A stretch of 20,326 nucleotides of DNA from JAWLBW01 sp041687475. Its GTDB lineage: Bacteria; J088; JAWLBW01. The first letter of the stretch is position 1. Each line of letters begins with the position of its first letter. The translations under genes and the position numbers were made by a program. Under the pieces are notes generated by a model. The model saw nothing but the letters and a program-made list of their open reading frames with translations, was not told the origin of the DNA and did not search any database. Positions 1-7,710 of this stretch are shown here, piece by piece. The stretch is taken from assembly GCA_041687475.1 (NCBI GenBank), contig JAWLBW010000048.1, positions 1-20,326 of the forward strand. The letters are read 5' to 3'.

Positions 1-505
1 CGCCGGTAATGCGCTGCAGCTCGGGCGCAAGCGTGTCTTCGGCCCAGGTGCGCGCGGCCGCCAGGTCGGGGCCGCTCACCCCCAGGGTTATCACCGGCCG
101 ATCGTTGGTCGAGAACTTGAGCACCTGCGGCTCGCGTATACCGGGCGGAAGGAGTCCACGTTCGGCGGCGATGGCATTCTGCACGTCGACGGCTGCCAAT
201 TCGACCTCGCGGTCGTAGTGAAACTCGACGCTTACCAGCGAAAGATTGTCCTGCGACGACGACTTGACCTTGACCACGCCTTCGAGCGAAGCGAACGAGT
301 CTTCGAGAACGCGGCTCAGGTTAATGGCGACATCTTCGGCCGCGGCACCCGGATATACCGTAATGACGTTGACCAGCGGCGGCGCCGTATCGGGAAACAG
401 CTGCATGGGAAGGCGCACATAGGCGATGGCGCCGAATATCACCAGCGCCGCAAGCAGCGCCCACACCGTATATCGATTGTTTACGACGGCACGGGTAAAG
501 CTCAT
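1..505 (-). CDS. RND efflux transporter, N-terminal part (cut by window edge)
   Basis: The first 168 residues of an inner-membrane RND proton-driven efflux pump (AcrB/HAE1 type) are present; the rest lies beyond base 1. The protein opens MSFTRAVVNNRYTVWALL, followed by a hydrophobic first membrane helix (about residues 11-30). The segment RLPMQLFPD comes next, as is usual where RND proteins leave the membrane. Then come VNVITVYPGAAAEDVA and a porter-domain start with the recognisable 'EDSFASLEGV' and 'VDVQNAI' stretches. The start ATG (503-505) overlaps the adaptor gene's stop in an ATGA arrangement, so the two are one operon and should form one tripartite pump. Substrate cannot be told: the porter domain is mostly missing. 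A heavy-metal (CusA) type is not excluded, but the visible part looks more like the drug/HAE1 branch. Confidence 0.9.
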   Translation of the reverse strand, partial: MSFTRAVVNNRYTVWALLAALVIFGAIAYVRLPMQLFPDTAPPLVNVITVYPGAAAEDVAINLSRVLEDSFASLEGVVKVKSSSQDNLSLVSVEFHYDREVELAAVDVQNAIAAERGLLPPGIREPQVLKFSTNDRPVITLGVSGPDLAAARTWAEDTLAPELQRITG

Positions 506-1605
506 CGCGAGGCCCCATCGCTTCGAACGGCAAAGACCGTCGCGCCGTCTTCCAGCGCGGCCAGATCGCCGACGGCAATCAGCACATCGGCTTCGAGTGG
601 CGGCTCGACCGCCACCCAACCGTCGGCTTCGATACCCGGGGTAACGGCGCGCATGTAAACCCTTTCTCCGCGAAGGAGAAACACAGCCTGCTCGTCGCCG
701 CTCCGACGAATGGCCGCCCTTGGCACGGCCACCGCGCGGGCGACCTCGCGCAGCACGAAGGCAATGTCGACCGACATGCCGTGGCGCAGGCCCTCGGCCT
801 CGGCAGGCAGCGGAATTCGCACCTCGACGGTACGCCCGGGCCCGCCGGCAATGGGCGCGACGGACCGAACCGAAGACGGCCAGGTCGACTGCCCCGAACC
901 GATGCGTACCGGCGTACCGACCAAAACCCCGGCATGCAGATCTTCTTCGGCCACCTGCACCGCAACCTCGAACTCCAGGTCGCCGAACAGAACTAGCGGC
1001 TTACCGGGAAAGACCGGCTCGCCGGTCTGCGTCTGTTGCCGCAGCACCACGCCCTCGAACGGCGCCTGCTCACGGGTGTAGGTCTGTTGTTGACGTACTT
1101 CGCGTAACGCCGCCTCTGCCGCCCTTGAGGCTGCGCGCGCACTGTCGCACTGCCGCCGGCTGTTATCGAGCTGCTGCGCCGCAAGCGCGCCGGCGGCCGC
1201 CAGGTTCTCGTCGGCGGGTACCCGGTTGCAGACGAAGTCGGCCTCGACACGACTGCGGGCGTACTCGGCCTCGACCCTTGCCACCCTGGCTTCGAGCTCG
1301 GGCGACCACAGACTTGCGAGTACCCCGCCCTTCGCCACCCGCTCGCCTTCGTCGAACGGAAACCCGGCAAGCGTGCCCGTTACCCGTGCCGGCAGCACGA
1401 TTTCACGGCGCGAGCGTACGGTGCCCACGTACCGGAGCGTCTCGGCCATGCCGCCGACCCGGGGCGCCATGACCCGCACGGCCCGCGGCGCCGGTTCGTC
1501 GACACGACCGGTTCCTCCGGAGCAGGCACTCGCAGATAGAATACCCAGAGCAAATCCGACCCGGAAAATGATATGAACCTGTTTCAAGGCAATAACGCTC
1601 CTCAT
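502..1605 (-). CDS. RND efflux periplasmic adaptor (membrane-fusion lipoprotein)
   Basis: This is the HlyD/AcrA-family adaptor that links the RND pump encoded next to it to an outer-membrane channel. I start it at the ATG at 1603-1605 (367 residues) because GGGAGG stands seven bases upstream. A longer frame reaching 1806 adds 67 residues without a signal peptide and runs through the predicted promoter. The N-terminus has a hydrophobic stretch ending SASAC, a plausible lipobox with Cys28. A barrel-sandwich half follows (LPARVTGTLAGFPFDEGERV), then a short alpha-helical hairpin (about residues 75-150). The second lipoyl half is APFEGVVLRQQTQTGEPV, followed by beta-barrel and membrane-proximal domains. 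Two cysteines sit in the helical hairpin (FVCNR and RRQCDS). It is first in its operon. No TolC-type channel is in the window. Confidence 0.9.
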   Translation of the reverse strand: MRSVIALKQVHIIFRVGFALGILSASACSGGTGRVDEPAPRAVRVMAPRVGGMAETLRYVGTVRSRREIVLPARVTGTLAGFPFDEGERVAKGGVLASLWSPELEARVARVEAEYARSRVEADFVCNRVPADENLAAAGALAAQQLDNSRRQCDSARAASRAAEAALREVRQQQTYTREQAPFEGVVLRQQTQTGEPVFPGKPLVLFGDLEFEVAVQVAEEDLHAGVLVGTPVRIGSGQSTWPSSVRSVAPIAGGPGRTVEVRIPLPAEAEGLRHGMSVDIAFVLREVARAVAVPRAAIRRSGDEQAVFLLRGERVYMRAVTPGIEADGWVAVEPPLEADVLIAVGDLAALEDGATVFAVRSDGASR

Positions 1606-1627
1606 CCGACCGCCTCCCACGTAAGCG

Positions 1628-1641
1628 AGCAAGTACTTGCT
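1628..1641. promoter_or_regulatory. Perfect 14-base palindrome, likely repressor operator
   Basis: AGCAAGTACTTGCT is fully self-complementary. It lies just downstream of the -10 of the RND promoter, over the expected transcription start, 22 bases before the adaptor's ATG. This is where a dimeric repressor such as a TetR- or MarR-family protein would block the pump operon. No regulator gene is visible in the window, so the binding protein is unknown. The plus-strand ABC operon starts 167 bases away and may or may not share the site. Confidence 0.5.
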
Positions 1642-1645
1642 TGAG

Positions 1646-1674
1646 AGATTACCAGCGTGAAGCCGAAGCGTCAA
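1646..1674 (-). promoter_or_regulatory. Sigma70-like promoter of the RND pump operon
   Basis: On the minus strand the -35 box is TTGACG (1669-1674), then a spacer of exactly 17, then TAATCT as -10 (1646-1651). It lies about 40 bases upstream of the adaptor's ATG. The -35 matches consensus at five of six positions and the -10 at about three. The predicted start of transcription falls at about 1639, inside the 14-base palindrome. Confidence 0.55.
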
Positions 1675-1807
1675 GCTCGATGAAGGCCATCTTCGTTTCA
1701 CCCCGTGACAAGACGGCTCGGTCACCTTCGCGCCGCGGTGCCGGTCTCCCTCGGTATGCGGGAGTGGTAAGCCCCCTCCCTTCTCGCCGGGGCCGCATGG
1801 GCGCAAA

Positions 1808-3004
1808 ATGAAAGTTTGTCTCGCTAACCCGGGTTTACACAGCTTGCAGAAACAAGTGCGGAAATGGATGGTACGCCTGGCCGTCGTCGCCGTCGTTGCG
1901 CTGGCGGCTTTCGGCCTCTACCGGTGGTTGCAGAAGCCTCCGGTGCAGGTCAAAGCCTTCGAGGTCAAGCGCGGCATGGTAGCCCAGACCGTTCCCTTCT
2001 CCGAAGCCGGCACTGTTACCGCCGGCGACGTGGCCCGGGTTGCCGCGACGGTCTCGGCACGGGTCGCCCACATTCCGGTCGAAGAGGGCGACCGGGTCGC
2101 GAAAGGTACCCCGGTGGTCGTTCTCGACGAGAGCGACCTGCGCGACCAGGCCGCCGTGGCTCGCCTTGCGGCGCAGACCGCTCGCAGGCAGCTGGCCCAG
2201 GCCCGCCTGCAACTCGAAAACTTTCGCCGCGAATTTCAACGGCAACGTGCCCTGGCCGAGCAGAACGTCATTTCCGACGCCCAGTGGGAACAGACCCAGG
2301 ACGAGCTGCGCGTGCGCGAGCAACAGGTCGAAATTGCCGAGGCGCAGCTTGAACAAGCGAGGTTGCAGGCCGACATCGCGGCCGAGAATGTGCAGGAAAC
2401 GGTACTCAGGGCGCCTTTCGACGGCGTGGTAACCGAGATCAATGCCGAGGTGGGTCAGGTTCCCAACCCGACCCAGCCGGTTTTCGTGCTCATGAACACC
2501 GCAAGCCTGCGGGTCGAAGGCACCGTCGATGAAATCGACGCCCCCAGAATCAAACGCGGCATGGATGCCTTGCTTACCAACGATGCCTTTCCCGACCGGG
2601 AATTTCCCGGCACGGTAACCCGGGTGGCCGGCTATGTGACAAGCACGCAACGACAGGCGCGCATCGTGCCCGTCGAAATTGCCCTGGCGGGTCAGGCGCC
2701 CTTCATCGTGGGCATGAGCGTCGATGCCGAAATCATCGTCGACCGCTCCGACAACGTACTGTACGCCCCCACCTTTTCGGTCTTCGAGGAAGAAGGCGAA
2801 ACATACGTATACCGCATCGCCGATTTGAACCTGCCCTTCGGTCGAGCCGAGAAGACGGCGGTTTCGACCGGCATGCAAAGCAACGACTTCGTCGAAATCA
2901 CCCGAGGTCTCGAGGGCGGCGACCGCATCGTCACAAGCCTTGACCAGCAGGTCGAAGACGGCGCGCGCGTCGAAGTCGTCGAACGTATTACGCGACGGCA
3001 GTAA
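1808..3004 (+). CDS. MacA-like adaptor of an ABC efflux system (HlyD family)
   Basis: This 398-residue protein is the periplasmic adaptor for the ABC transporter encoded by the next two genes, as in MacA of MacAB-TolC. One N-terminal membrane helix (about residues 22-41, VRLAVVAVVALAAFGLYRWL) anchors it in the inner membrane, in contrast to the lipid-anchored adaptor encoded on the other strand. A lipoyl half (ARVAHIPVEEGDRVAKGTPV) follows, then a long Q/A/E/R-rich coiled-coil hairpin (about residues 105-195), the second lipoyl half (APFDGVVTEINAEVGQV) and beta-barrel domains. The start is uncertain: the ATG at 1808 has no clear ribosome site, and in-frame GTG 1856 or ATG 1868 would remove up to 20 residues before the helix. 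The gene ends two bases before the ATPase gene. Confidence 0.9.
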   Translation: MKVCLANPGLHSLQKQVRKWMVRLAVVAVVALAAFGLYRWLQKPPVQVKAFEVKRGMVAQTVPFSEAGTVTAGDVARVAATVSARVAHIPVEEGDRVAKGTPVVVLDESDLRDQAAVARLAAQTARRQLAQARLQLENFRREFQRQRALAEQNVISDAQWEQTQDELRVREQQVEIAEAQLEQARLQADIAAENVQETVLRAPFDGVVTEINAEVGQVPNPTQPVFVLMNTASLRVEGTVDEIDAPRIKRGMDALLTNDAFPDREFPGTVTRVAGYVTSTQRQARIVPVEIALAGQAPFIVGMSVDAEIIVDRSDNVLYAPTFSVFEEEGETYVYRIADLNLPFGRAEKTAVSTGMQSNDFVEITRGLEGGDRIVTSLDQQVEDGARVEVVERITRRQ

Positions 3005-3006
3005 AT

Positions 3007-3681
3007 ATGCTCATTCGTCTCGAAAAGGTAACCAAGGAATACACCCTGGGTGAGGAAACCGTACAGGCCCTGGTCGATGTCGACCTGCAGATCGAAAGCG
3101 GCGAATACCTGGCCATCATCGGCCCCTCGGGTAGCGGCAAGTCGACGCTCATGAACATCATCGGCCTGCTCGACCGCCCCAGCCGCGGCACCTACTACCT
3201 GAACGATCGCGACGTCACCGAGATGGACGACGACGAACTGGCAGGCATGCGAAACCGTTACATCGGCTTCGTATTCCAGACCTTCAATCTATTGCCGCGC
3301 CAGAGCGCCCTGGCCAATGTGGCCCTGCCGCTCGTATACGCCGGTCTTGATCGCGACGAGCGGCATGAGCGGGCACGCGAGGCCCTGCGCAGCGTAGACC
3401 TGGGTAACCGCATGCACCATCTGCCCAACGAGCTTTCGGGCGGTCAGCGCCAGCGGGTGGCCATTGCCCGGGCCCTGGTGAACAAGCCGAGTCTGCTTCT
3501 GGCAGATGAGCCCACGGGCAACCTCGACTCGCGAACAGGCAACGAAATACTCGAGCTCTTCGACAACCTGAACCGTGGCGGAAACGTTACCATCGCCATG
3601 GTGACCCACGAACCCGACGTGGCCGCCCGGGCAATGCGCAGCGTTCGGGTTTTCGACGGGCGTGTTTCGGAGGCCCGATGA
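3007..3681 (+). CDS. MacB-type ABC transporter ATPase subunit
   Basis: This 224-residue cytoplasmic ATPase belongs to the LolD/MacB family (type VII ABC systems). All motifs are visible: Walker A GPSGSGKST (about residues 39-47), Q-loop in VFQTFNLLP, signature LSGGQRQRVAIARAL, Walker B LLLADEPTGNLDS, and the H-loop histidine in VTHEPDVA. It should power the FtsX-like permease encoded by the overlapping gene. In E. coli MacB these two parts are one fused protein; here they are separate, as in the Bacillus YknXYZ layout. Its ATG follows the adaptor's TAA by two bases with no obvious ribosome site, which suggests translational coupling. LolD (lipoprotein export) is an alternative, but the HlyD-type partner makes efflux likelier. 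Confidence 0.93.
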   Translation: MLIRLEKVTKEYTLGEETVQALVDVDLQIESGEYLAIIGPSGSGKSTLMNIIGLLDRPSRGTYYLNDRDVTEMDDDELAGMRNRYIGFVFQTFNLLPRQSALANVALPLVYAGLDRDERHERAREALRSVDLGNRMHHLPNELSGGQRQRVAIARALVNKPSLLLADEPTGNLDSRTGNEILELFDNLNRGGNVTIAMVTHEPDVAARAMRSVRVFDGRVSEAR

Positions 3682-4874
3682 ATTTCGGAGAAAGCATTCT
3701 GCTGGCACTCGAGGCCCTCGTCACCAACAAGCTGCGGTCGGCGCTCACCATGCTGGGCGTGGTCATCGGCGTGACCAGCGTCATACTTCTGGTTGCCCTG
3801 GGCACGGGCGCCCGGAATTATATCGAGGAACAATTCGCCGGTCTGGGCACGAATCTGCTCATCATCATGCCGGGCGCCGAGACACAGGGGCCGGGTGCGG
3901 CGGGGCTCACCGAGCGTCCGCTGACCTACGACGATGCCGAGGCGCTCGATCGCCAGGCCTACCTTCTGCAGGGCGTCGCCCCCATCATCTTCGGCTCGGT
4001 ACAGGCCAAGCATCGAGGTGAAACCGAGAATATCTCAGTCATGGGCACGACCCCCGACTTCGCGACGCTGCGAAACATCAGGGTCGAAATCGGCAGCTAC
4101 CTGAGCGACAGCGATGTAACCGGTCACCGGCGGGTCGCCGTCATCGGGCAGTCGGTCTGGCGCGAGCTGTTCGGGGCGGCCAACCCGCTGGGCCAGACCA
4201 TTCGCCTCAACGACACAAGCTACCGCGTCATCGGCATTCTGGAAAAGCAGGGTCAGACACTGGGCTTCAACATGGACGACATGGCCCTCATACCCGTAAC
4301 CAGCGCCCAGGATCTGTTCGGCCGCGAAGACCTCTTTGAAATTCTCGCGGGCGTGGTGCGGGCCGATCGCATGGAAGAGGCCATGGACCAGGTCACCAGC
4401 ATACTCATGCGGCGCCATTCGCAGGAAGAAGACTTCACCCTGCAAACGCAGGCCGCGCTGATGGGCACCCTTGATACCATTCTCACCATGATGACCGCCA
4501 TGCTTGCCAGTATCGCCGGCATCAGCCTCGTGGTGGGGGGCATCGGCATCATGAACATTCTTCTCGTTTCGGTGCGCGAACGTACCCGCGAAATCGGCGT
4601 ACGCATCGCCGTCGGCGCCCGCAAGCGCGACATTCTCAGGCAGTTTCTCATCGAGAGCGTCGTCATTTCATCGGCCGGAGGCGTCCTGGGCATACTCGTC
4701 GGCGCGGCCGGCGCCCTGCTCTTCCGGGCGGCGACCGGCTTTCCGGCCGAAGTCACCCCCTGGTCGGTCATCATCGCCTTCGGCTTTTCGACGCTGGTCG
4801 GCATCTTCTTCGGCGTCTTTCCGGCCCGCAAGGCCGCACGGCTCGACCCCATCGAGGCGCTGCGGTACGAGTGA
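3678..4874 (+). CDS. MacB-like FtsX-family ABC permease
   Basis: This 398-residue inner-membrane permease has the MacB topology. There is a first helix (about residues 20-42, within NKLRSALTMLGVVIGVTSV) and a large periplasmic core domain (about 45-265). Three helices follow, at about 276-298, 328-350 and 362-382. The FtsX hallmarks VRERTREIGVRIAVGARKRD and FPARKAARLDPIEALRYE are both present. It uses force from the ATPase to work the adaptor-channel conduit across the periplasm. The ATG overlaps the ATPase stop (ATGA) with GGAGG four bases upstream. The third gene of its operon, it ends 29 bases before the convergent lipoprotein gene, with only a weak hairpin and no T-run between. Substrate (macrolide, peptide, lipid or siderophore) cannot be inferred. 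Confidence 0.92.
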   Translation: MNFGESILLALEALVTNKLRSALTMLGVVIGVTSVILLVALGTGARNYIEEQFAGLGTNLLIIMPGAETQGPGAAGLTERPLTYDDAEALDRQAYLLQGVAPIIFGSVQAKHRGETENISVMGTTPDFATLRNIRVEIGSYLSDSDVTGHRRVAVIGQSVWRELFGAANPLGQTIRLNDTSYRVIGILEKQGQTLGFNMDDMALIPVTSAQDLFGREDLFEILAGVVRADRMEEAMDQVTSILMRRHSQEEDFTLQTQAALMGTLDTILTMMTAMLASIAGISLVVGGIGIMNILLVSVRERTREIGVRIAVGARKRDILRQFLIESVVISSAGGVLGILVGAAGALLFRAATGFPAEVTPWSVIIAFGFSTLVGIFFGVFPARKAARLDPIEALRYE

Positions 4875-4903
4875 AATCGGGAAGAGGGTGAGAGTTCTTC
4901 ACC

Positions 4904-7321
4904 TCAAGGTATGCTGCATGTACCGTACGAACTGATCAAATCCGGCGAGCAGTCATTGTTGCTTGCACATGACGTTCCCGCGACGCAATCTCGCCCCGCG
5001 CCACCCGACATGCCCGATACCGTGTAACCGCTTCCGCCTATGCGCAGTATGCTCTGGTTTCCGAACGTTCCCTCCATATCATTGGTTACGGTTACAGTCG
5101 AACCCGATACCGACGCCGTGATATCGAGCAGGGTTGCCCCGTTAATGGCGGCGGCAACCACCTGCGCTACGAAGGCAGCCGTATCGCCGGTCGAATAGAT
5201 GACTGGAACGTTGCTTCCGCTGACAGACCCATTCCGGTCGAACTCGAACACCTTCGTCGGGTTGACGCCGTCGGTCAACATGAAGGTGTTTCCGTCGGTG
5301 ATATTGCCCACCGAAACGATGGAGATTGTTCCCGAAGCCTTGCTGAACTGCGATGCCGAACAACTCTGGCTGCACGTACCGCAGGCACTGGAGTTGCCGT
5401 CGTCGCAGGCTTCCTGTGTCTGCTTGACTCCGTCGCCGCAGTACGGCCCCTGCAGCATGAGAGGCTGCGAGCAGGAGCTGCTGCAGAGCGTACAAGAAGG
5501 CTCGCCGTAGGGGCAGCTCGTTTCGTCGACGGTGTTGCCGTCGTCGCAGGCCTCGTATTCCGCCTGCTGGATGCCATCGCCGCAGAAGTTGCCGCCCGGC
5601 GCGATTTCGAGCGTGCAGGTCGCATTACAGACCTTGCAGCCGGGTTCGTCGTACGGGCACTCTGCCTCGGTTATGTTGTTGCCGTCGTCGCAGGTCTCAC
5701 CGACATCGACGGCGCCGTCGCCGCAGTAAGCTCCGCTACGCGGCACTTCGGACGTGCAGGTTGCATTGCAGACCATGCAGGACGCTTCCCCGTAAGGACA
5801 GGCTTCCTCGGTTTCGGCGTTACCGTCATCGCAGGCCTCGCCACCGTTGATTTCGCCGTCGCCGCAGTATTCACCCCGTAAGGTGAGTTCTTTCCTGCAG
5901 ACGGCATCGCAGATGGTGCAGCTCGACACCCCGTAGACGCATTCGCTCTCGGTAATCGCATTGCCGTCGTCGCAGACTTCGCCGAAGGCCGCCTGGGTCT
6001 CGCCGTCGCCGCAATGCTCGCCCAGCAACGACAGCGTGGCCGTACAATCGGCGTTGCAGCTCATGCACGAAGAGGTACCGTAGGGACATGCGCTTTCGTC
6101 GACGGTGTTGCCGTCGTCGCACGCCTCGCCCTGCTGCACGAAGCCGTCGCCGCAGAAGCCGCCGGGTATGGTCAACTCGACCCGGCAGAGGGCATCGCAG
6201 GCCTGGCAGCTTTCGGCCCCGCCTTCGCAGGCGTCTTCGGTAACATTGTTACCGTCGTCGCAGACTTCACCCGCGTCGATGTTGCCGTCGCCGCAGTGGG
6301 GGCCATTGAGTACGAGCTCGGCATCACAGGTCGCGTTGCAGCGCGTACAGTCGGCCTCGCCGTAAGGACATTCGGTTTCGGTGTCCGTATTGCCGTCGTC
6401 GCAGACTTCCTGGTCGTTCTTGACACCGTCGCCGCACACGCCGCCCTCGAGGCTCAACGGTGTCTTACACGCGGCGTCGCACGCCGTGCACGCAGCCGTG
6501 CCGTAGGCACACGACAGCTCGGTCACGGTGTTGCCATCGTCGCAGTTTTCGCCCGGATCGACATCGCCGTCGCCGCAGACGGCTCCGGTCAGTTCGAGTA
6601 CGTTTGCGCAAGCGCTGTCGCAGCGGGTGCACGAAGCGACGCCGTAGGGGCATTCATCTTCGGTAATCGCGTTGCCGTCGTCGCACGTCTCGCCCGCCTG
6701 CACATATCCGTCGCCACAGAAGCCCCCCGGCAAAGTAAGGGTTGTCTGGCAGGAGGCGTCACAGGCGGTGCAGTTCGTGCCGCCATCGGGGCAGCGCGTT
6801 TCGGTCACGGTGTTGCCGTCGTCGCAGATTTCGCCGAGGTCGACCGTGCCGTCGCCGCAGACGCTGCCGGTCAACGTAAGTTCTGCGCTGCAGTCGGCAT
6901 TGCACCGGGTACACGCGGCCTCGCCGTATGGACATTCGGTTTCGCTCGCGGCATTGCCGTCGTCGCAGACCTCATTGCCGTTGACGATACCGTCGCCGCA
7001 GTAGTCGCCCGTCAACTCGATAGCCTGCGTACAACCGGCATCGCAGACGACGCAGTGTGCCGTTCCGGTGGGACAGGCGGCCTCAGTCGCCCGGTTTCCG
7101 TCGTCACAGGCCTCGCCGGCCTGCACGATGCCATCGCCGCAGGTATCGGTAACCTGCGAACCCTGCGGCCGTTGTCCGGTCGGCTCATCACTCGTACAAC
7201 CACCGAACGAGAGCAGTATCAGAAGCAACAGGCCAAGCAAAGGACGTACTTTTACCCAGGCACAGGTACCGGAAGGGCTTCGACCCGAAGCTGCGGGAAT
7301 GAAACGACCGACAGTGCGCAT
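4904..7321 (-). CDS. Cysteine-rich repeat lipoprotein (Myxococcus-type repeats, DUF4215-like)
   Basis: This is a predicted lipoprotein of 805 residues, probably surface-exposed, of unknown function. I start at the ATG at 7319-7321 because AAGGAG stands about seven bases upstream; a longer frame to 7519 adds 66 residues without a signal. The n-region is unusually long (about 27 residues), then LLGLLLLILLSFGGC, with Cys42 as the likely lipidated residue. Residues 61-627 are twelve repeats of 47-49 residues, each starting CGDG, containing CDDGN and six cysteines. A truncated thirteenth starts at residue 628. Residues about 668-775 form a non-repeat beta-rich domain (ITDGNTFMLTDGVNPTKVFEF) resembling modules I recall from large surface and phage tail proteins. 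A cysteine tail (CVAGTSCASNNDC) ends it. The repeats match the TIGR02232/DUF4215 families as I know them. Extensive disulfides are expected, so it should fold in the periplasm or outside. Confidence 0.88.
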   Translation of the reverse strand: MRTVGRFIPAASGRSPSGTCAWVKVRPLLGLLLLILLSFGGCTSDEPTGQRPQGSQVTDTCGDGIVQAGEACDDGNRATEAACPTGTAHCVVCDAGCTQAIELTGDYCGDGIVNGNEVCDDGNAASETECPYGEAACTRCNADCSAELTLTGSVCGDGTVDLGEICDDGNTVTETRCPDGGTNCTACDASCQTTLTLPGGFCGDGYVQAGETCDDGNAITEDECPYGVASCTRCDSACANVLELTGAVCGDGDVDPGENCDDGNTVTELSCAYGTAACTACDAACKTPLSLEGGVCGDGVKNDQEVCDDGNTDTETECPYGEADCTRCNATCDAELVLNGPHCGDGNIDAGEVCDDGNNVTEDACEGGAESCQACDALCRVELTIPGGFCGDGFVQQGEACDDGNTVDESACPYGTSSCMSCNADCTATLSLLGEHCGDGETQAAFGEVCDDGNAITESECVYGVSSCTICDAVCRKELTLRGEYCGDGEINGGEACDDGNAETEEACPYGEASCMVCNATCTSEVPRSGAYCGDGAVDVGETCDDGNNITEAECPYDEPGCKVCNATCTLEIAPGGNFCGDGIQQAEYEACDDGNTVDETSCPYGEPSCTLCSSSCSQPLMLQGPYCGDGVKQTQEACDDGNSSACGTCSQSCSASQFSKASGTISIVSVGNITDGNTFMLTDGVNPTKVFEFDRNGSVSGSNVPVIYSTGDTAAFVAQVVAAAINGATLLDITASVSGSTVTVTNDMEGTFGNQSILRIGGSGYTVSGMSGGAGRDCVAGTSCASNNDCSPDLISSYGTCSIP
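5441..7141 (-). repeat. Tandem array of twelve 47-49-codon cysteine repeats
   Basis: Units begin with the codons for CGDG and are 141 bases long; unit 9 has 49 codons and unit 12 has 48. In every unit the cysteines fall at about positions 1, 12, 23, 30, 33 and 37. Units alternate. Even-numbered ones carry CPYG, mostly with CN(A)xC near the end. Odd-numbered ones (1-9) carry CPTG, CPDG, CAYG, CEGG or CVYG with CDAxC. Unit 11 breaks this phase. A partial thirteenth unit follows the array. On the plus strand the same stretch gives long meaningless open frames. Confidence 0.93.
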
Positions 7322-7360
7322 GGGAAGTCTCCTTACAAGCCCGGCACGAGAAATCGCGGG

Positions 7361-7395
7361 ATCATAAGGGTACGGTCTCGCCCCGTAACCGTCAA
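7361..7395 (-). promoter_or_regulatory. Candidate promoter of the cysteine-repeat lipoprotein
   Basis: On the minus strand TTGACG (7390-7395) is followed after 17 bases by TACCCT (7367-7372), directly continued by TATGAT (7361-7366), itself a better -10 but 23 bases from the -35. It sits 40-75 bases before the chosen ATG, leaving a short leader with the AAGGAG ribosome site. The -35 has the same sequence and spacing as that of the RND promoter. Confidence 0.4.
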
Positions 7396-7600
7396 GTAAC
7401 CTGCAAGAGAAGGCGTATCGGTTCAGGCCTGCACGGGCCGATACCCTCTCAAGACTGAACGCTGCCTCCGTCGACGGGAATGCGATTGAGCTCGGCCGGG
7501 CTCGACGTCGTCGAGACACCGCACGTTAACAGCGGCCATTTCCTTGCCTTCGGTACCGGTACCCGTGCCGCTCGCCCCCGATCTACAGCCAAAGCTCTTT

Positions 7601-7669
7601 CCTTGCAAGCCCTTTTCCGGCAAACCTCACCTGCAAGGACGCTCGCCTTGCAGGCACCCGGTAACCGGG
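7601..7669. promoter_or_regulatory. Repeated CTTGCAAG-type inverted sites upstream of the phosphotransferase gene
   Basis: CCTTGCAAGC at 7601-7610 contains the 8-base palindrome CTTGCAAG. CCTGCAAGG (7630-7638) and CCTTGCAGG (7646-7654) are perfect 9-base inverted arms with a 7-base loop. CCCGGTAACCGGG (7657-7669) is a further palindrome with a one-base centre. The last ends 41 bases before the ATG at 7711. They could be operator sites, or hairpins in the leader of the mRNA; the arms have no T-run, so a terminator is less likely. Confidence 0.4.
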
Positions 7670-7710
7670 CGCAAACTGGAGTTGATTGAGCCGGTATCAG
7701 GAAAGAGGTA

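Larger units (their letters stand above)
7322..7710. other. 389-base divergent intergenic region, rich in palindromes
   Basis: No convincing gene lies here: the small open frames on both strands have no signal, domain or ribosome site. The left end holds the lipoprotein promoter. From 7488 to 7669 several palindromes cluster: an imperfect 16-mer at 7488-7503, a 15-base one with one-base centre at 7501-7515, GGTACCGGTACC at 7552-7563, and those entered separately at 7601-7669. The right end (AGGA, eight bases before ATG 7711) is the ribosome site of the phosphotransferase gene. I could not identify a clear plus-strand -35/-10 pair. Confidence 0.6.

Noticed and set aside
1606..1806. 67-residue N-terminal extension of the RND adaptor
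   Set aside because: It has no signal features, runs through the promoter and operator, and a strong ribosome site marks the ATG at 1605.
4875..4903. Terminator between the convergent permease and lipoprotein genes
   Set aside because: Only a stem of about five bases (GGTGA/TCACC) without a T-run on either strand.
5441..7141. Regular repeats that might look like a CRISPR array
   Set aside because: Units are 141 bases, coding, diverged and without unique spacers; they are protein repeats.
6014..7399. Plus-strand frame of 461 codons, alanine/valine-rich and periodic
   Set aside because: The period equals the cysteine-repeat unit on the other strand, so it is the reverse reading of the array.
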